A stretch of DNA of 64,000 nt from Anniella stebbinsi (GCA_029215795.1 JARDYH010000001.1:352184154-352248153), one strand, 5' to 3'; counted from the stretch's first letter, positions 1-10,307 are shown. The notes: generated by a model not told the origin, from the letters alone. A program made the numbers and translations.

Positions 1-29
1 TTTCTGGAATGGGGCTGGTTAACAGAACT

Positions 30-215
30 CATAGGAACATAGGAAGCTGCCTTATTCTGAGTCAGACCCTTGGTCCATCTAGCCCAGTATTGTAGACACT
101 GATTGGCAGTGGCTCTCCAGTGTTTCAGGTAGGAATTGTTCCTGCCCTACCTGGAAATGCTGGGGGTCAAACCTGCTTGCAAATCAGGCGCTCTGCCATT
201 GAGCCAGAGTCCCTG
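30..215 (-). mobile_element. tRNA-Ala-derived SINE, minus strand
   Basis: This is a SINE read on the minus strand. Its head, near 215, resembles a tRNA-Ala gene with A-box and B-box-like parts, followed by the CATTTCCAGGTAGGGC-type linker. Its tail ends near 30 in the reverse complement of a TAAGGCAGCTTCCTATG-like motif. The same architecture recurs at 43511, 54499 and 57741. It is diverged and not a functional tRNA. A SINE of this kind would use the enzymes of a partner LINE. The exact ends are approximate. Confidence 0.75.
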
Positions 216-391
216 ACCACTCACATGGGCCAACTTGTCCTGTTCCAGAAATGAGTGATTCTACTCATGTTGGGGCTTCATCTAGGAAGCGTTAAATCTC
301 TTTTTCGCAAGCAGGGGACTTGGCTGGGCAATGGAATCAGCAAGAGCCACCATTGTGCAGCACAATCTGTGAAGTGCAGGAAAATCAATGG

Positions 392-603
392 GGCCAGATC
401 TACACGAAGCAGGATATAGTGGTATGAAAGTGGAATATAAAAGGCAGGAGCCACACCATTCCAGATATAGTGGTATATGGTATGTGTCAATGTGCCCCAA
501 CAATTGTCAATGCACTTCAATACTGCTATACAGCAGTCATGTGGCTCCTGCCTTTTATATACTGCTTTCATATCACTATATCCCGCTTGGTGTAGATCTG
601 GCC
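392..603. mobile_element. Harbinger-like palindromic MITE (GGCC..CTACAC family)
   Basis: The element starts GGCCAGATCTACAC and ends in the inverted form GTGTAGATCTGGCC, giving perfect 14-bp terminal repeats. The interior is nearly self-complementary around the CCCCAACAATTGTCAATG region. The flanking triplets are TGG and TAG, a 2-of-3 match to a 3-bp target duplication. Relatives with clearer triplets lie at 38546, 41029 and 41931. The 3-bp duplication suggests the PIF/Harbinger superfamily, which is inference. It encodes no protein. Confidence 0.75.
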
Positions 604-1212
604 TAGGGGTTTAAGCACCTTGTTGGATTCTGTCCTTATTTAAGTTGGTCTGCCGAGGTGCTTTAGGCCACATGGCCGGCCATTGTAAGTTGTTGAAATT
701 ATCACATGGGAACTAATTCATCGTATTTATGTCTGTTGCACCATCTCAAAGCCAGTGAAATATCAAGCCATTCTTTACTTTGAAACTCTGATGCTACATA
801 ACACTACAGCTCAACAGACATTGAGGAACGGACGCAGTATGCCGTGCAAGAAGAGCCACTGATGGTACAAGCTTTAAAAGAAAGAGAATTAAACTTGGGG
901 ATTTTTTTTCTTTTTTTCCAACCTTAAAAAAGCCATCAAAATGTTCAACATCACCTCTTTTAAAGACAGTTTTAGAAGTATTTGTATTATTTATCTTTAT
1001 TTGGTTGAACACATGCTATTTGCTTCAAAAATGAAAGAACTGTTTCATGTATCTTTAAAGCTTTTTTTTTTGTTCTCCTTGAATATTATCTCTTTTAGCT
1101 CTGTAAAACAATTACAATATTTAATGTGCACAGTTTTCCTTTTTTGTATATGTGAAAAAAACAACTCTGCCTTGATGCAATAGTTTGATGAATTCCCGGG
1201 GTAATGTTGCCC

Positions 1213-1215
<3 letters not shown>
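604..1215. other. Unassigned non-coding stretch
   Basis: This is AT-rich single-copy-looking sequence with T-runs near 902-920 and 1062-1072. I see no gene, repeat family or RNA structure that I can support. Confidence 0.5.

Positions 1216-1279
<64 letters not shown>
1216..1279. repeat. Compound microsatellite (TC)n(AC)n
   Basis: About 20 uninterrupted TC units run directly into about 12 CA units. The short arginine/glutamate-rich and cysteine/valine-rich open frames here are translations of the repeat. Confidence 0.95.
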
Positions 1280-1356
1280 CAGAATTTTGAATAAATATAT
1301 TTCTGAAACCAGCAGCTTCTTATGGCTCAGAGTGGCAGAATGGAACATATTAGTAA

Positions 1357-1562
1357 TAGGGTGACCAGATAAAATCCAGGTCAGGTCTCATGTAACTTTA
1401 ACAGTTGTAGAGAAAAGGGAATTTCAGCCAGTGTCATTTGTATGCAATTAGTTCCTGGTGAAATTCCCTCTTTATCACAACAGTTAAAGGTGCAGGGGCC
1501 CTGTCTTCTTTTGTATATGGTCACTCTAGTATAGTGCCTGCAACTTTTATCTGGTCACCCTA
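1357..1562. mobile_element. hAT-like MITE, TAGGGTGACCAG family, internally deleted copy A
   Basis: This copy starts TAGGGTGACCAGAT and ends ATCTGGTCACCCTA. It is 206 bp long, against 320 bp for intact relatives, because about 114 bp between the CCTGCAACTTT region and the right terminus is missing. Its 8-bp flanks (ATTAGTAA and ACCAAACT) do not match. Its left flank is unique to the outer edge of the tandem duplication, so it is the left-hand recombination parent. Confidence 0.85.
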
Positions 1563-2017
1563 ACCAAACTTCACACATTTCTTGACATTAGTGATGAAAA
1601 GAACTTGAGACCTGCGGGGGGTGGGGGGTGGAATTGAGTAAGGGAGAAAGTGATGCTGACAGATTTGCCCATGCCTAAATTAAATGATTTCCAATATATG
1701 AATGCTCTAGGAATTATGAAATGATTTCCCATCCTTGTGGGTCTCCTCATCTCAAACTCTGTCGCCACAGCCCTGTATCATGTGGTGCAGAGGTTTAAAC
1801 GCACGAGGATGAAGTGGTTGGAACACAGGTAAACTAATGTCTAGACTGGCTCTAAGTCCATTTCTGAGAATTGTTTCAGTCAGGCAGCACAATCCTCTCC
1901 ATGTTTACTCGGAACTTCGGAAGTATGTCCCAATGTGAGCAAAGGAGTTTGCTTACTTATTAGTAAGTGTATTTAGAAGAGCAGCCTAAATGTCGCACAT
2001 TCAGGTCTCATGCTTCT
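1563..2017. other. Unassigned stretch in duplicated unit (copy at 4546-5000)
   Basis: This holds a short G-run near 1616-1629 and otherwise mixed sequence. No gene is seen. Its short open frame is repeated exactly in unit 2 only because the whole unit is duplicated. Confidence 0.5.
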
Positions 2018-2025
2018 CCATAGAG

Positions 2026-2345
2026 TAGGCTGACCATATGAAAAGGAGGACAGGGCTCCTGTAACTTTAACAGTTGTAGAGAAAAGGGAATTTCAGCCAG
2101 TGTCATTTGTATGCAATTAGTTCCTGGTGAAATTCCCTCTTCACCATAGCAGTTAAAGTTGCAGAGGCCCTGCCTTCTTTTGTATATGGTCACTCTAGTA
2201 TAGTGCCTGCAACTTTAACTGTTGTGATGAAGAGGGAATTTCACCAGGAACTAATTGCATACAAATGACACTGGCTGAAATTCCCTTTTCTCTACAACTG
2301 TTAAAGTTACAGGAGCCCTGTCCTCCTTTTCATATGGTCAGCCTA
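2026..2345. mobile_element. Intact 320-bp palindromic hAT-like MITE
   Basis: The termini are TAGGCTGACCATATG and CATATGGTCAGCCTA. The element is flanked by a perfect 8-bp target duplication, CCATAGAG, at 2018-2025 and 2346-2353, as expected for hAT elements. The left and right halves are reverse complements. Each half is itself an imperfect palindrome centred on a CATTTGTATGCAATTAG-type motif. An asymmetric GTATAGTGCC spacer marks orientation. It has no coding capacity. An identical copy lies in unit 2. Confidence 0.93.
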
Positions 2346-2353
2346 CCATAGAG

Positions 2354-2811
2354 CCACATTGATTTCATTTCCACTTCAAAAAGACAGAGATGAGCTATTG
2401 CCAAAAGTATCACCCACATTTCAAAAACCAGTGTGACTGGCAATTTGTATGGGGTTTTAAGTTGCTTTTAACATGTCTCTTATCCCACTGATATCTGCCA
2501 ATTGGGAATAGGATTTAAAAGCTTCCAAACTATGGGTACTTTAAAAGCAATTGCATACACATGACAAACATATGAAGTCTTCAGGATACACAGAACTTCT
2601 ATATTTGCACCCTTATGTTTATTCCAGCCTGGCTGGCATGGGGAACTGAGGCTGTTCAATCAAATTGTTCCTGTCACCCTCCTCCATGCCAGTTTAGCTT
2701 ATAAAAAAAAAATGTTGAATTTTTTTTAAAAAAATCCTCTGCACACAAAGAGCGCTGTGTAGGAGCTTTCAAAGCTCATGGGATGTGATATGTAAAATCG
2801 TATCAGTGAGT
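2354..2811. other. Unassigned stretch in duplicated unit (copy at 5337-5794)
   Basis: This is AT-rich sequence with an A/T homopolymer cluster near 2701-2735. No gene or known repeat is recognised. Confidence 0.5.
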
Positions 2812-2893
2812 TAGGATCAGTGGCACAGCACATGATATGCATGAATAAGAGCCCAGGTTGAATCCTTGCCATTTCCAGGTGTTGGATCTAAGG

Positions 2894-3541
2894 TAGGCTG
2901 ACCATATGGAAAGGAATACAGGGCTCCTGTATCTTTAACAGTTGAATAGAAAAGGGAATTTCAGCAGGTGCCATTTGTATGTATGCAGCACCTGGTGAAA
3001 TTCCCTCTTCATCACAATAGTTAAAGCTGCTGGAGAATAGCAAGAGTGACCAGATACAAAAGAGGGTAGGGATCCTAGAGTAGGGTGACCAGATAAAATC
3101 CAGGTCAGGGCTCATGTAACTTTAACAGTTGTAGAGCAAAGAGAATTTTAGCCAGTGGTATTTGTATGCAATTAGTTCCTGGTGAAATTCCCTCTTCATC
3201 ACAACAGTTAAAGTTGCAGGCACTATACTAGAGTGACCATATACAAAAGAAGGCAGGGCCCCTGCAACTTTAACTGTTGTGATGAAGAGGGAATTTCACC
3301 AGGAACTAACTGCATACAAATGACACTGGCTGAAATTCCCTTTTCTCTACAACTGTTAAAGTTACATGAGACCTGACCTGGATTTTATCTGGTCAGCTTA
3401 TCCTAGAACTTTAACAGTTGTGATGAAGAGAGAATTTCACCAGGTCCTGTATGCATACAAATAACTCCTGCTGAAATTCCCTTTTCTGTTCAACTGTTAA
3501 AGGTATAGGATACCTGCCCTCCTTGTCATATGGTCACCCTA
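2894..3541. mobile_element. hAT-like MITE (outer copy), interrupted by a second copy
   Basis: This copy begins TAGGCTGACCATATGG and ends CATATGGTCACCCTA. Without the inner insertion it would be close to the family's 320 bp. It is more diverged than the inner copy (TATCTTTAACAGTTGAATAG against ACTTTAACAGTTGTAGAG), so it is older. I see no clean 8-bp duplication around it (ATCTAAGG and GGTGAAAA). Confidence 0.85.
3081..3400. mobile_element. Intact 320-bp hAT-like MITE inserted in an older MITE
   Basis: It starts TAGGGTGACCAGATAAAATC and ends GATTTTATCTGGTCAGCTTA. The flanks are TCCTAGAG (3073-3080) and TCCTAGAA (3401-3408), a 7-of-8 target duplication. It lies within the middle of the element at 2894-3541, in the orientation opposite to the copy at 2026. 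The paralogue in unit 2 is at 6064-6383. Confidence 0.9.
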
Positions 3542-3600
3542 GGTGAAAAGGCTGGGGAAGACCTCTGCTGCCAGCCAGAGTACAAAATATTGGGCTAGAT

Positions 3601-4238
3601 AGATCAGTTTTCCAATAGGTCTGGCACTGTCCTTTGAGAGCTCTTTGTCTTCTCCCGGTGGCTGGCCCGTCTTTTGCCTCTACCCAGTGCAACTGGCAGC
3701 TAAGGTTCTTACTGGAAGAGAAAGCAAACTCCCCACCCCCGTTGTTGTACATCCTGACTTCTCCTGTAGGCCTCACCAATTGACATGTGGGACAGGCCTT
3801 TAGATGGAATGCAAATCCCCAAAGTGTAGAATCAATTGATGGACATATAGGACTTCAGAACAATAAAATACAAAAGAGCTTTAAATTTACTGCATAAAAT
3901 TGGACAGATCATGGAAGGTGGTAAACTTCACACAGCATCCATAATCCACCATGGCAGCCTGCCCCAACCTCATGTCTTCCGGATGTGTTGGACTGAAACT
4001 CCCATCATCCCCAGCTATACTGTCCAATTGCTGTGCTGGCTGATGATGATGATGAGAATTTGACCAACTGGAGGCACCAGTTTTAGGGAAGCTGCAGTAT
4101 AGGTAAATGCTCCACAATGCAAGGACTAGAATCACTACAGGGACTAGCATCCCTATGGAGGTTCCATTCCTTCACCATAATGTCTATTAGAACACCCTGA
4201 ACAAATGTGGAGCCATCATGTGCTGGGTATATCAAGTG
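3601..4238. other. Unassigned stretch in duplicated unit (copy at 6584-7221)
   Basis: Mixed sequence. Around 3970-4050 it contains a decayed segment like GTTGGACTGAAACTCCCATC, a motif of a widespread reptile repeat, and a (GAT)n stretch at about 4041-4054. No gene is seen. Confidence 0.5.
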
Positions 4239-4339
4239 TAGGGTGAGCATATGGAAAGGAGGACAGGGTTTGATCCCAAGTTTGATCCCCAGCATCTCCA
4301 GGTAGGGGTGGGAAAACTCCTGCCTCAAACACAGGAGAG
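4239..4339 (+). mobile_element. MITE terminus fragment plus SINE fragment
   Basis: About 31 bp from 4239 (TAGGGTGAGCATATGG onward) match the MITE left end. From about 4270 there is SINE head sequence (TTTGATCCCCAGCATCTCC and GGTAGGGGTGGGAAA). In unit 1 the SINE is cut at the duplication junction. In unit 2 its continuation is present after 7643. Confidence 0.7.
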
Positions 4340-4545
4340 TAGGGTGACCAGATAAAATCCAGGTCAGGGCTCATATAACTTTAACAGTTGTAGAGAAAAG
4401 GGAATTTCAGCCAGTGTCATTTGTATGCAATTAGTTCCTGGTGAAATTCCCTCTTTATCACAACAGTTAAAGGTGCAGGGGCCCTGTCTTCTTTTGTATA
4501 TGGTCACTCTAGTATAGTGCCTGCAACTTTTATCTGGTCACCCTA
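4340..4545. mobile_element. Hybrid MITE at the duplication junction
   Basis: This 206-bp copy has the left flank CAGGAGAG of the element at 7323 and the right flank ACCAAACT of the element at 1357. Base 4369 (G) matches the right-hand parent. From 4391 (T) onward it matches the left-hand parent, including the shared 114-bp deletion. It is therefore a recombinant, with the exchange between 4370 and 4390. Confidence 0.9.
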
Positions 4546-5008
4546 ACCAAACTTCACACGTTTCTTGACATTAGTGATGAAAAGAACTTGAGACCTGCGG
4601 GGGGTGGGGGGTGGAATTGAGTAAGGGAGAAAGTGATGCTGACAGATTTGCCCATGCCTAAATTAAATGATTTCCAATATATGAATGCTCTAGGAATTAT
4701 GAAATGATTTCCCATCCTTGTGGGTCTCCTCATCTCAAACTCTGTCGCCACAGCCCTGTATCATGTGGTGCAGAGGTTTAAACGCACGAGGATGAAGTGG
4801 TTGGAACACAGGTAAACTAATGTCTAGACTGGCTCTAAGTCCATTTCTGAGAATTGTTTCAGTCAGGCAGCACAATCCTCTCCATGTTTACTCGGAACTT
4901 CGGAAGTATGTCCCAATGTGAGCAAAGGAGTTTGCTTACTTATTAGTAAGTGTATTTAGAAGAGCAGCCTAAATGTCGCACATTCAGGTCTCATGCTTCT
5001 CCATAGAG

Positions 5009-5328
5009 TAGGCTGACCATATGAAAAGGAGGACAGGGCTCCTGTAACTTTAACAGTTGTAGAGAAAAGGGAATTTCAGCCAGTGTCATTTGTATGCAAT
5101 TAGTTCCTGGTGAAATTCCCTCTTCACCATAGCAGTTAAAGTTGCAGAGGCCCTGCCTTCTTTTGTATATGGTCACTCTAGTATAGTGCCTGCAACTTTA
5201 ACTGTTGTGATGAAGAGGGAATTTCACCAGGAACTAATTGCATACAAATGACACTGGCTGAAATTCCCTTTTCTCTACAACTGTTAAAGTTACAGGAGCC
5301 CTGTCCTCCTTTTCATATGGTCAGCCTA
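5009..5328. mobile_element. Unit-2 copy of the 320-bp MITE
   Basis: This is the exact paralogue of 2026-2345, including the CCATAGAG duplications on both sides. Confidence 0.92.
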
Positions 5329-5876
5329 CCATAGAGCCACATTGATTTCATTTCCACTTCAAAAAGACAGAGATGAGCTATTGCCAAAAGTATCACCCAC
5401 ATTTCAAAAACCAGTGTGACTGGCAATTTGTATGGGGTTTTAAGTTGCTTTTAACATGTCTCTTATCCCACTGATATCTGCCAATTGGGAATAGGATTTA
5501 AAAGCTTCCAAACTATGGGTACTTTAAAAGCAATTGCATACACATGACAAACATATGAAGTCTTCAGGATACACAGAACTTCTATATTTGCACCCTTATG
5601 TTTATTCCAGCCTGGCTGGCATGGGGAACTGAGGCTGTTCAATCAAATTGTTCCTGTCACCCTCCTCCATGCCAGTTTAGCTTATAAAAAAAAAATGTTG
5701 AATTTTTTTTAAAAAAATCCTCTGCACACAAAGAGCGCTGTGTAGGAGCTTTCAAAGCTCATGGGATGTGATATGTAAAATCGTATCAGTGAGTTAGGAT
5801 CAGTGGCACAGCACATGATATGCATGAATAAGAGCCCAGGTTGAATCCTTGCCATTTCCAGGTGTTGGATCTAAGG

Positions 5877-6524
5877 TAGGCTGACCATATGGAAAGGAAT
5901 ACAGGGCTCCTGTATCTTTAACAGTTGAATAGAAAAGGGAATTTCAGCAGGTGCCATTTGTATGTATGCAGCACCTGGTGAAATTCCCTCTTCATCACAA
6001 TAGTTAAAGCTGCTGGAGAATAGCAAGAGTGACCAGATACAAAAGAGGGTAGGGATCCTAGAGTAGGGTGACCAGATAAAATCCAGGTCAGGGCTCATGT
6101 AACTTTAACAGTTGTAGAGCAAAGAGAATTTTAGCCAGTGGTATTTGTATGCAATTAGTTCCTGGTGAAATTCCCTCTTCATCACAACAGTTAAAGTTGC
6201 AGGCACTATACTAGAGTGACCATATACAAAAGAAGGCAGGGCCCCTGCAACTTTAACTGTTGTGATGAAGAGGGAATTTCACCAGGAACTAACTGCATAC
6301 AAATGACACTGGCTGAAATTCCCTTTTCTCTACAACTGTTAAAGTTACATGAGACCTGACCTGGATTTTATCTGGTCAGCTTATCCTAGAACTTTAACAG
6401 TTGTGATGAAGAGAGAATTTCACCAGGTCCTGTATGCATACAAATAACTCCTGCTGAAATTCCCTTTTCTGTTCAACTGTTAAAGGTATAGGATACCTGC
6501 CCTCCTTGTCATATGGTCACCCTA
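5877..6524. mobile_element. Unit-2 copy of the outer MITE
   Basis: This is the paralogue of 2894-3541, and it holds the inner MITE at the same internal position. Confidence 0.85.
6064..6383. mobile_element. Unit-2 copy of the inner 320-bp MITE
   Basis: This is the paralogue of 3081-3400, with flanks TCCTAGAG and TCCTAGAA. Confidence 0.9.
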
Positions 6525-7322
6525 GGTGAAAAGGCTGGGGAAGACCTCTGCTGCCAGCCAGAGTACAAAATATTGGGCTAGATAGATCAGTTTTCCAATA
6601 GGTCTGGCACTGTCCTTTGAGAGCTCTTTGTCTTCTCCCGGTGGCTGGCCCGTCTTTTGCCTCTACCCAGTGCAACTGGCAGCTAAGGTTCTTACTGGAA
6701 GAGAAAGCAAACTCCCCACCCCCGTTGTTGTACATCCTGACTTCTCCTGTAGGCCTCACCAATTGACATGTGGGACAGGCCTTTAGATGGAATGCAAATC
6801 CCCAAAGTGTAGAATCAATTGATGGACATATAGGACTTCAGAACAATAAAATACAAAAGAGCTTTAAATTTACTGCATAAAATTGGACAGATCATGGAAG
6901 GTGGTAAACTTCACACAGCATCCATAATCCACCATGGCAGCCTGCCCCAACCTCATGTCTTCCGGATGTGTTGGACTGAAACTCCCATCATCCCCAGCTA
7001 TACTGTCCAATTGCTGTGCTGGCTGATGATGATGATGAGAATTTGACCAACTGGAGGCACCAGTTTTAGGGAAGCTGCAGTATAGGTAAATGCTCCACAA
7101 TGCAAGGACTAGAATCACTACAGGGACTAGCATCCCTATGGAGGTTCCATTCCTTCACCATAATGTCTATTAGAACACCCTGAACAAATGTGGAGCCATC
7201 ATGTGCTGGGTATATCAAGTGTAGGGTGAGCATATGGAAAGGAGGACAGGGTTTGATCCCAAGTTTGATCCCCAGCATCTCCAGGTAGGGGTGGGAAAAC
7301 TCCTGCCTCAAACACAGGAGAG

Positions 7323-7642
7323 TAGGGTGACCAGATAAAATCCAGGTCAGGGCTCATGTAACTTTAACAGTTGAAGATAAAAGGGAATTTCAGCCAGTGT
7401 CATTTGTATGCAATTAGTTCCTGGTGAAATTCCCTCTTCATCACAACAGTTAAAGTTGCAGGGGCCCTGCCTTCTTTTGTATATGGTCACTCTAGTATAG
7501 TGCCTGCAACTTTAACTGTTGTGATGAAGAGGGAATTTCACGAGGAACTAATTGCATACAAATGTCACTGGCTGAAATTCCCTTTTCTCTGCAACTGTTA
7601 AAGTTACATAAGCCCTGACCTGGATTTTATCTGGTCTCCCTA
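7323..7642. mobile_element. 320-bp hAT-like MITE, copy B (recombination parent)
   Basis: It starts TAGGGTGACCAGATAAAATC and ends ATTTTATCTGGTCTCCCTA. The flanks are CAGGAGAG and CAGGACAG, a 7-of-8 duplication inside SINE sequence. Private bases such as 7374 (A) separate it from copy A and the hybrid. Confidence 0.9.
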
Positions 7643-7674
7643 CAGGACAGCCATTGCTGCCAGTCAGTGTTGAC

Positions 7675-7994
7675 TAGGCTGACCATATGAAAAAGAGGAC
7701 AGGGCTCCTGTAACTTTAACAGTTGTAGAGAAAAGGGAATTTCAGCCGGTGCCATTTGTATGCAATTAGTTCCTGGTGATATTCCCTCTTCATCACAACA
7801 GTTAAAGGTGCAGGCACTATACTAGAGTGACCATATACAAAAGAAGGCAGGGCCCCTGCAACTTTAACTGTTGTGATGAAGAGGGAATATCATCAGGAAC
7901 TAATTGCATACAAATGGCACTGGCTGAAATTCCCTTTTCTCTACAACTGTTAAAGTTACATGAGCCCTGTCCTCCTTTTCATATGGTCAGCCTA
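7675..7994. mobile_element. Intact 320-bp hAT-like MITE
   Basis: The termini are TAGGCTGACCATATG and CATATGGTCAGCCTA. A perfect 8-bp duplication, GTGTTGAC, lies at 7667-7674 and 7995-8002. It is in the orientation opposite to 2026, shown by the GGCACTATACTAGAGTGACC spacer preceding the inner terminus. Confidence 0.93.
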
Positions 7995-8060
7995 GTGTTG
8001 ACAATAGCTGGCTAGATGGACCAAGGGTCTGACTCAATATAAGACTCAATATATATGTTC

Positions 8061-10307
8061 TCACTGCCAGTAACTAAGTCTTAGAAGAGGCATTTCAACC
8101 TTTCAGAATAGGGGGGGTGTAGTGTTTGTGATAGGCCCATTCTTTGAGCCAGGCCAGGATTTATGAATGACTTGCAGTAAGCACAGATAATCCATCCCAG
8201 GTTTTGTAGCAGACTGGCAAGGCAAAGGCCCGTCTGCCTGTGGCTGCCTGCAAAGAAAGAACACTAAAATAAATTAATACTACCTAAGTTTTGTGTGGAA
8301 CCAGATTCCTATTTCCAAGGGTCCCAGGTTTGTGGACACAACAGGGGGGAACTGGGGGTGGGGGGTGGGGGAGTCAGGAAACCACCAAATGATGGGAGAA
8401 AGCAGGTAGTGCCAAAAAAGAGGGGACTTCTGGGGACTCCCAGAGAGCCGGATTGGGAGCCTCAAAGGGCCAAATATGCCCCTGAGTTGAAGGTTCTGCA
8501 GTCATGGTGTAGAGGGTTAGTTCCCCCATTCTCAATCTACATTGTTGTTCCTCATTAGCAGGGATGGAGAAATGCAATGCGTGATGGTTCCACCACATGC
8601 AGTGAGAATATAGATCAGGTCTAAGTATTTCGGAATGCCTGGACAAGAAACAGACAAGCAAATGAAAAAAGAAGGAAGGAAGGAAGGAAGGAGCCTTGTT
8701 TCTTTTCCTTCTTTTCTTTCTGGTTCACTGTGTATATCTAAGAGCTGGTGTGAGTGTTTAAGACAAATGTTACCCAAAGCAGGAATACAAGATAAGGAAC
8801 AGGGTGGAAAATAGCGAGTAGGGATGAATGGATTGTGTGTAAAATCCATTCCGTCTGGGTTTTGCAGATTATCAGGGCCGTTCATTCCATTGTCAACAAG
8901 GTTCACCCTTGTGTTAATAGCACCTTTAAGACACCCCCCCATTGGCATGGGGCGGGATATGCATTTTCTGGAGGCTACAGAAATTGCATATTTCCCCCTT
9001 CCACACTAATGGCAGCTGCTATTAACGCAGGGTAGTAGAAGACAGGGCAGGCAGAGGCTTGCACAACCCAGCTCGCAGGGGCAGGTGGGAACAGGGGCAG
9101 GTTGAGCACCCATGGGACAAGCACTCACTCATCCCTATGTTTTAATTTCTGGATTTGCGCAAATGCAATTTTGTGCAAATTCACACAATCGAAAGTGCAC
9201 AGTTTACCCCCAAATGCGCAAATTTCCCCCAAATGCGCTTTTTCGTGCTTTAGCCTATGGGGGAAATGTACATTTTTGGCTGGTTTTTTAAATTTTATTT
9301 TTGTGTGCATTAGTCTATGATGAAATTTGCATAAAATTCCTGAAGGTTAGAAAAGCAATCCACAAGTCCATAGAATCTGCCTGGCAGAGGAAAAGCTGGT
9401 CTCCTGTGGATCCACAGGTTGGATTCATAAAAGTCTAAACACTTTTGGTTCCATCAGGGATTTATCTGACATCTCTAATAGCAAGGCAAACATGAAATAA
9501 AAGGAGCTGTAGAAAGATTGTGTACCTTATGACCACAGTGAGGTTTAAGTTCAAAGAAGAAGGCAGTGACCATGGAGACAATGAAAAAGTGACAGAGAAA
9601 AATGCAAAATTAACAGTACAGAACACCGAAAACATCATTCAGTTAGCCATGATAATTTCACTGAAAATGAATGAAAAGCATGCCTATGTTCTCCAAGTAG
9701 TGAAATATGAAAATGAAGCAATGTGACTTTAAAAATCATGAAGACATTAGCATATTGCAGTTCCGATGAAACAGAGTAGAACAAATCTGATTGGACGCTG
9801 GTCATTTTATGGCTGATGCCTAATCGAAAGCATTTTTTATTATTATTTATTTTCTTGTGCAAGTCCCTTGGGCTCTGTTTTATCTTCAAAGCTTGAGCCA
9901 AGAAAATTCACATCTTCAAGTTGTCTTCAGGCTGTTTCCCGCTCTCCCACCCCCTTTAGTTTTCCATCCTGGCTCACTTGAACAATCCTATTAATCCCCA
10001 GTCAAGTGCATACATGCTAAACCCTGATGAAAGAAGGCAAATGTAAAATGAAAGGAACAGAGAGCTTCTTCAGATCAACACCAACACTGCGGTTTCCCCA
10101 ACTAGCCTCTTCTATGTCCTTGGCAGCAGTTCGTTCACCCTCCAAGTTTACAAGAGAACCATAAATGACAATACTTTATCAGGCTAGTAAGAAATCCAGT
10201 ACTTGTGTTAAATGTGGCTGTACTAAAAGTTATCCTCCACAGAACTTTTGGACTGTAACTTCTCAATAATTACTGTGTGCCCAGGGTTGGGTATGTGGTG
10301 TGACACA
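8061..10307. other. Mostly unassigned region
   Basis: It holds a G-run near 8345-8370, a (GAAG)n stretch at 8671-8692, and a repeat-like block at 9125-9345. The segment 9500-9900 is A-rich and single-copy-looking, with an open frame of 68 codons that has no recognisable domain. I call no gene here. Confidence 0.5.
9125..9345. repeat. Low-complexity CGCAAA/TTTGCG-rich block
   Basis: Short variants of TTTGCGCAAA and AAATTCACA recur along with GCTTTAGCCTATGGGGG. A related block at about 20690-20890 has GCTTTAGTCTAGGGGGG and TTTGTGCAAATTTGG. The two are probably parts of one dispersed repeat family that I cannot name. Confidence 0.5.

Larger units (their letters stand above)
2812..3600 (+). mobile_element. 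tRNA-derived SINE split by nested MITEs
   Basis: The SINE head (2812-2885) has a degraded A-box (CAGTGGCACAGCACATG) and B-box (CCAGGTTGAATCC), then CATTTCCAGGT. The SINE resumes after 3541 with CTGCTGCCAGCCAGAGT and TTGGGCTAGATAGATC, which are typical of this family's 3' part. The 648 bp between are two MITEs, one inside the other. The same arrangement is at 5795-6583 in unit 2. Confidence 0.75.
5795..6583 (+). mobile_element. Unit-2 copy of the SINE split by nested MITEs
   Basis: This is the paralogue of 2812-3600, with the outer MITE at 5877-6524 and the inner one at 6064-6383. Confidence 0.75.
1357..7322. repeat. Recent tandem segmental duplication, two 2,983-bp units
   Basis: Unit 1 (1357-4339) and unit 2 (4340-7322) match base for base at a constant offset of 2,983. 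The few differences I found are 1386 T against 4369 G, 1392 G against 4375 A, and 1577 A against 4560 G. No net insertion or deletion separates them. Each unit begins inside a 206-bp MITE, and a third, full-length MITE starts at 7323. The flanks and diagnostic bases fit unequal crossing-over between two MITE copies. Each unit holds a 320-bp MITE, a SINE split by two nested MITEs, and single-copy DNA. A duplicated haplotype in an assembly is the main alternative. Confidence 0.93.
7253..8060 (+). mobile_element. tRNA-derived SINE hit by two MITEs
   Basis: The head is at about 7253-7322 (TTTGATCCCCAGCATCTCC, then CTCCTGCCTCAAACACAGG). The middle is 7643-7674 (CCATTGCTGCCAGTCAGTG). The 3' part is 7995-8060 (CTAGATGGACCAAGGGTCTG, then a degraded tail). 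The two gaps are complete MITEs, each with its own target duplication derived from SINE sequence. Confidence 0.8.

Noticed and set aside
8822..9138. Element bounded by TAGGGATGAATGG and CTCATCCCTA
   Set aside because: The ends look plausible, but the flanks ATAGCGAG and TGTTTTAA do not match and the interior is not palindromic.
9520..9726. Open frame with charged residues (EEGSDHGDNEKVTEKN)
   Set aside because: Short, AT-rich, without a domain, splice signals or codon pattern that would separate it from chance.
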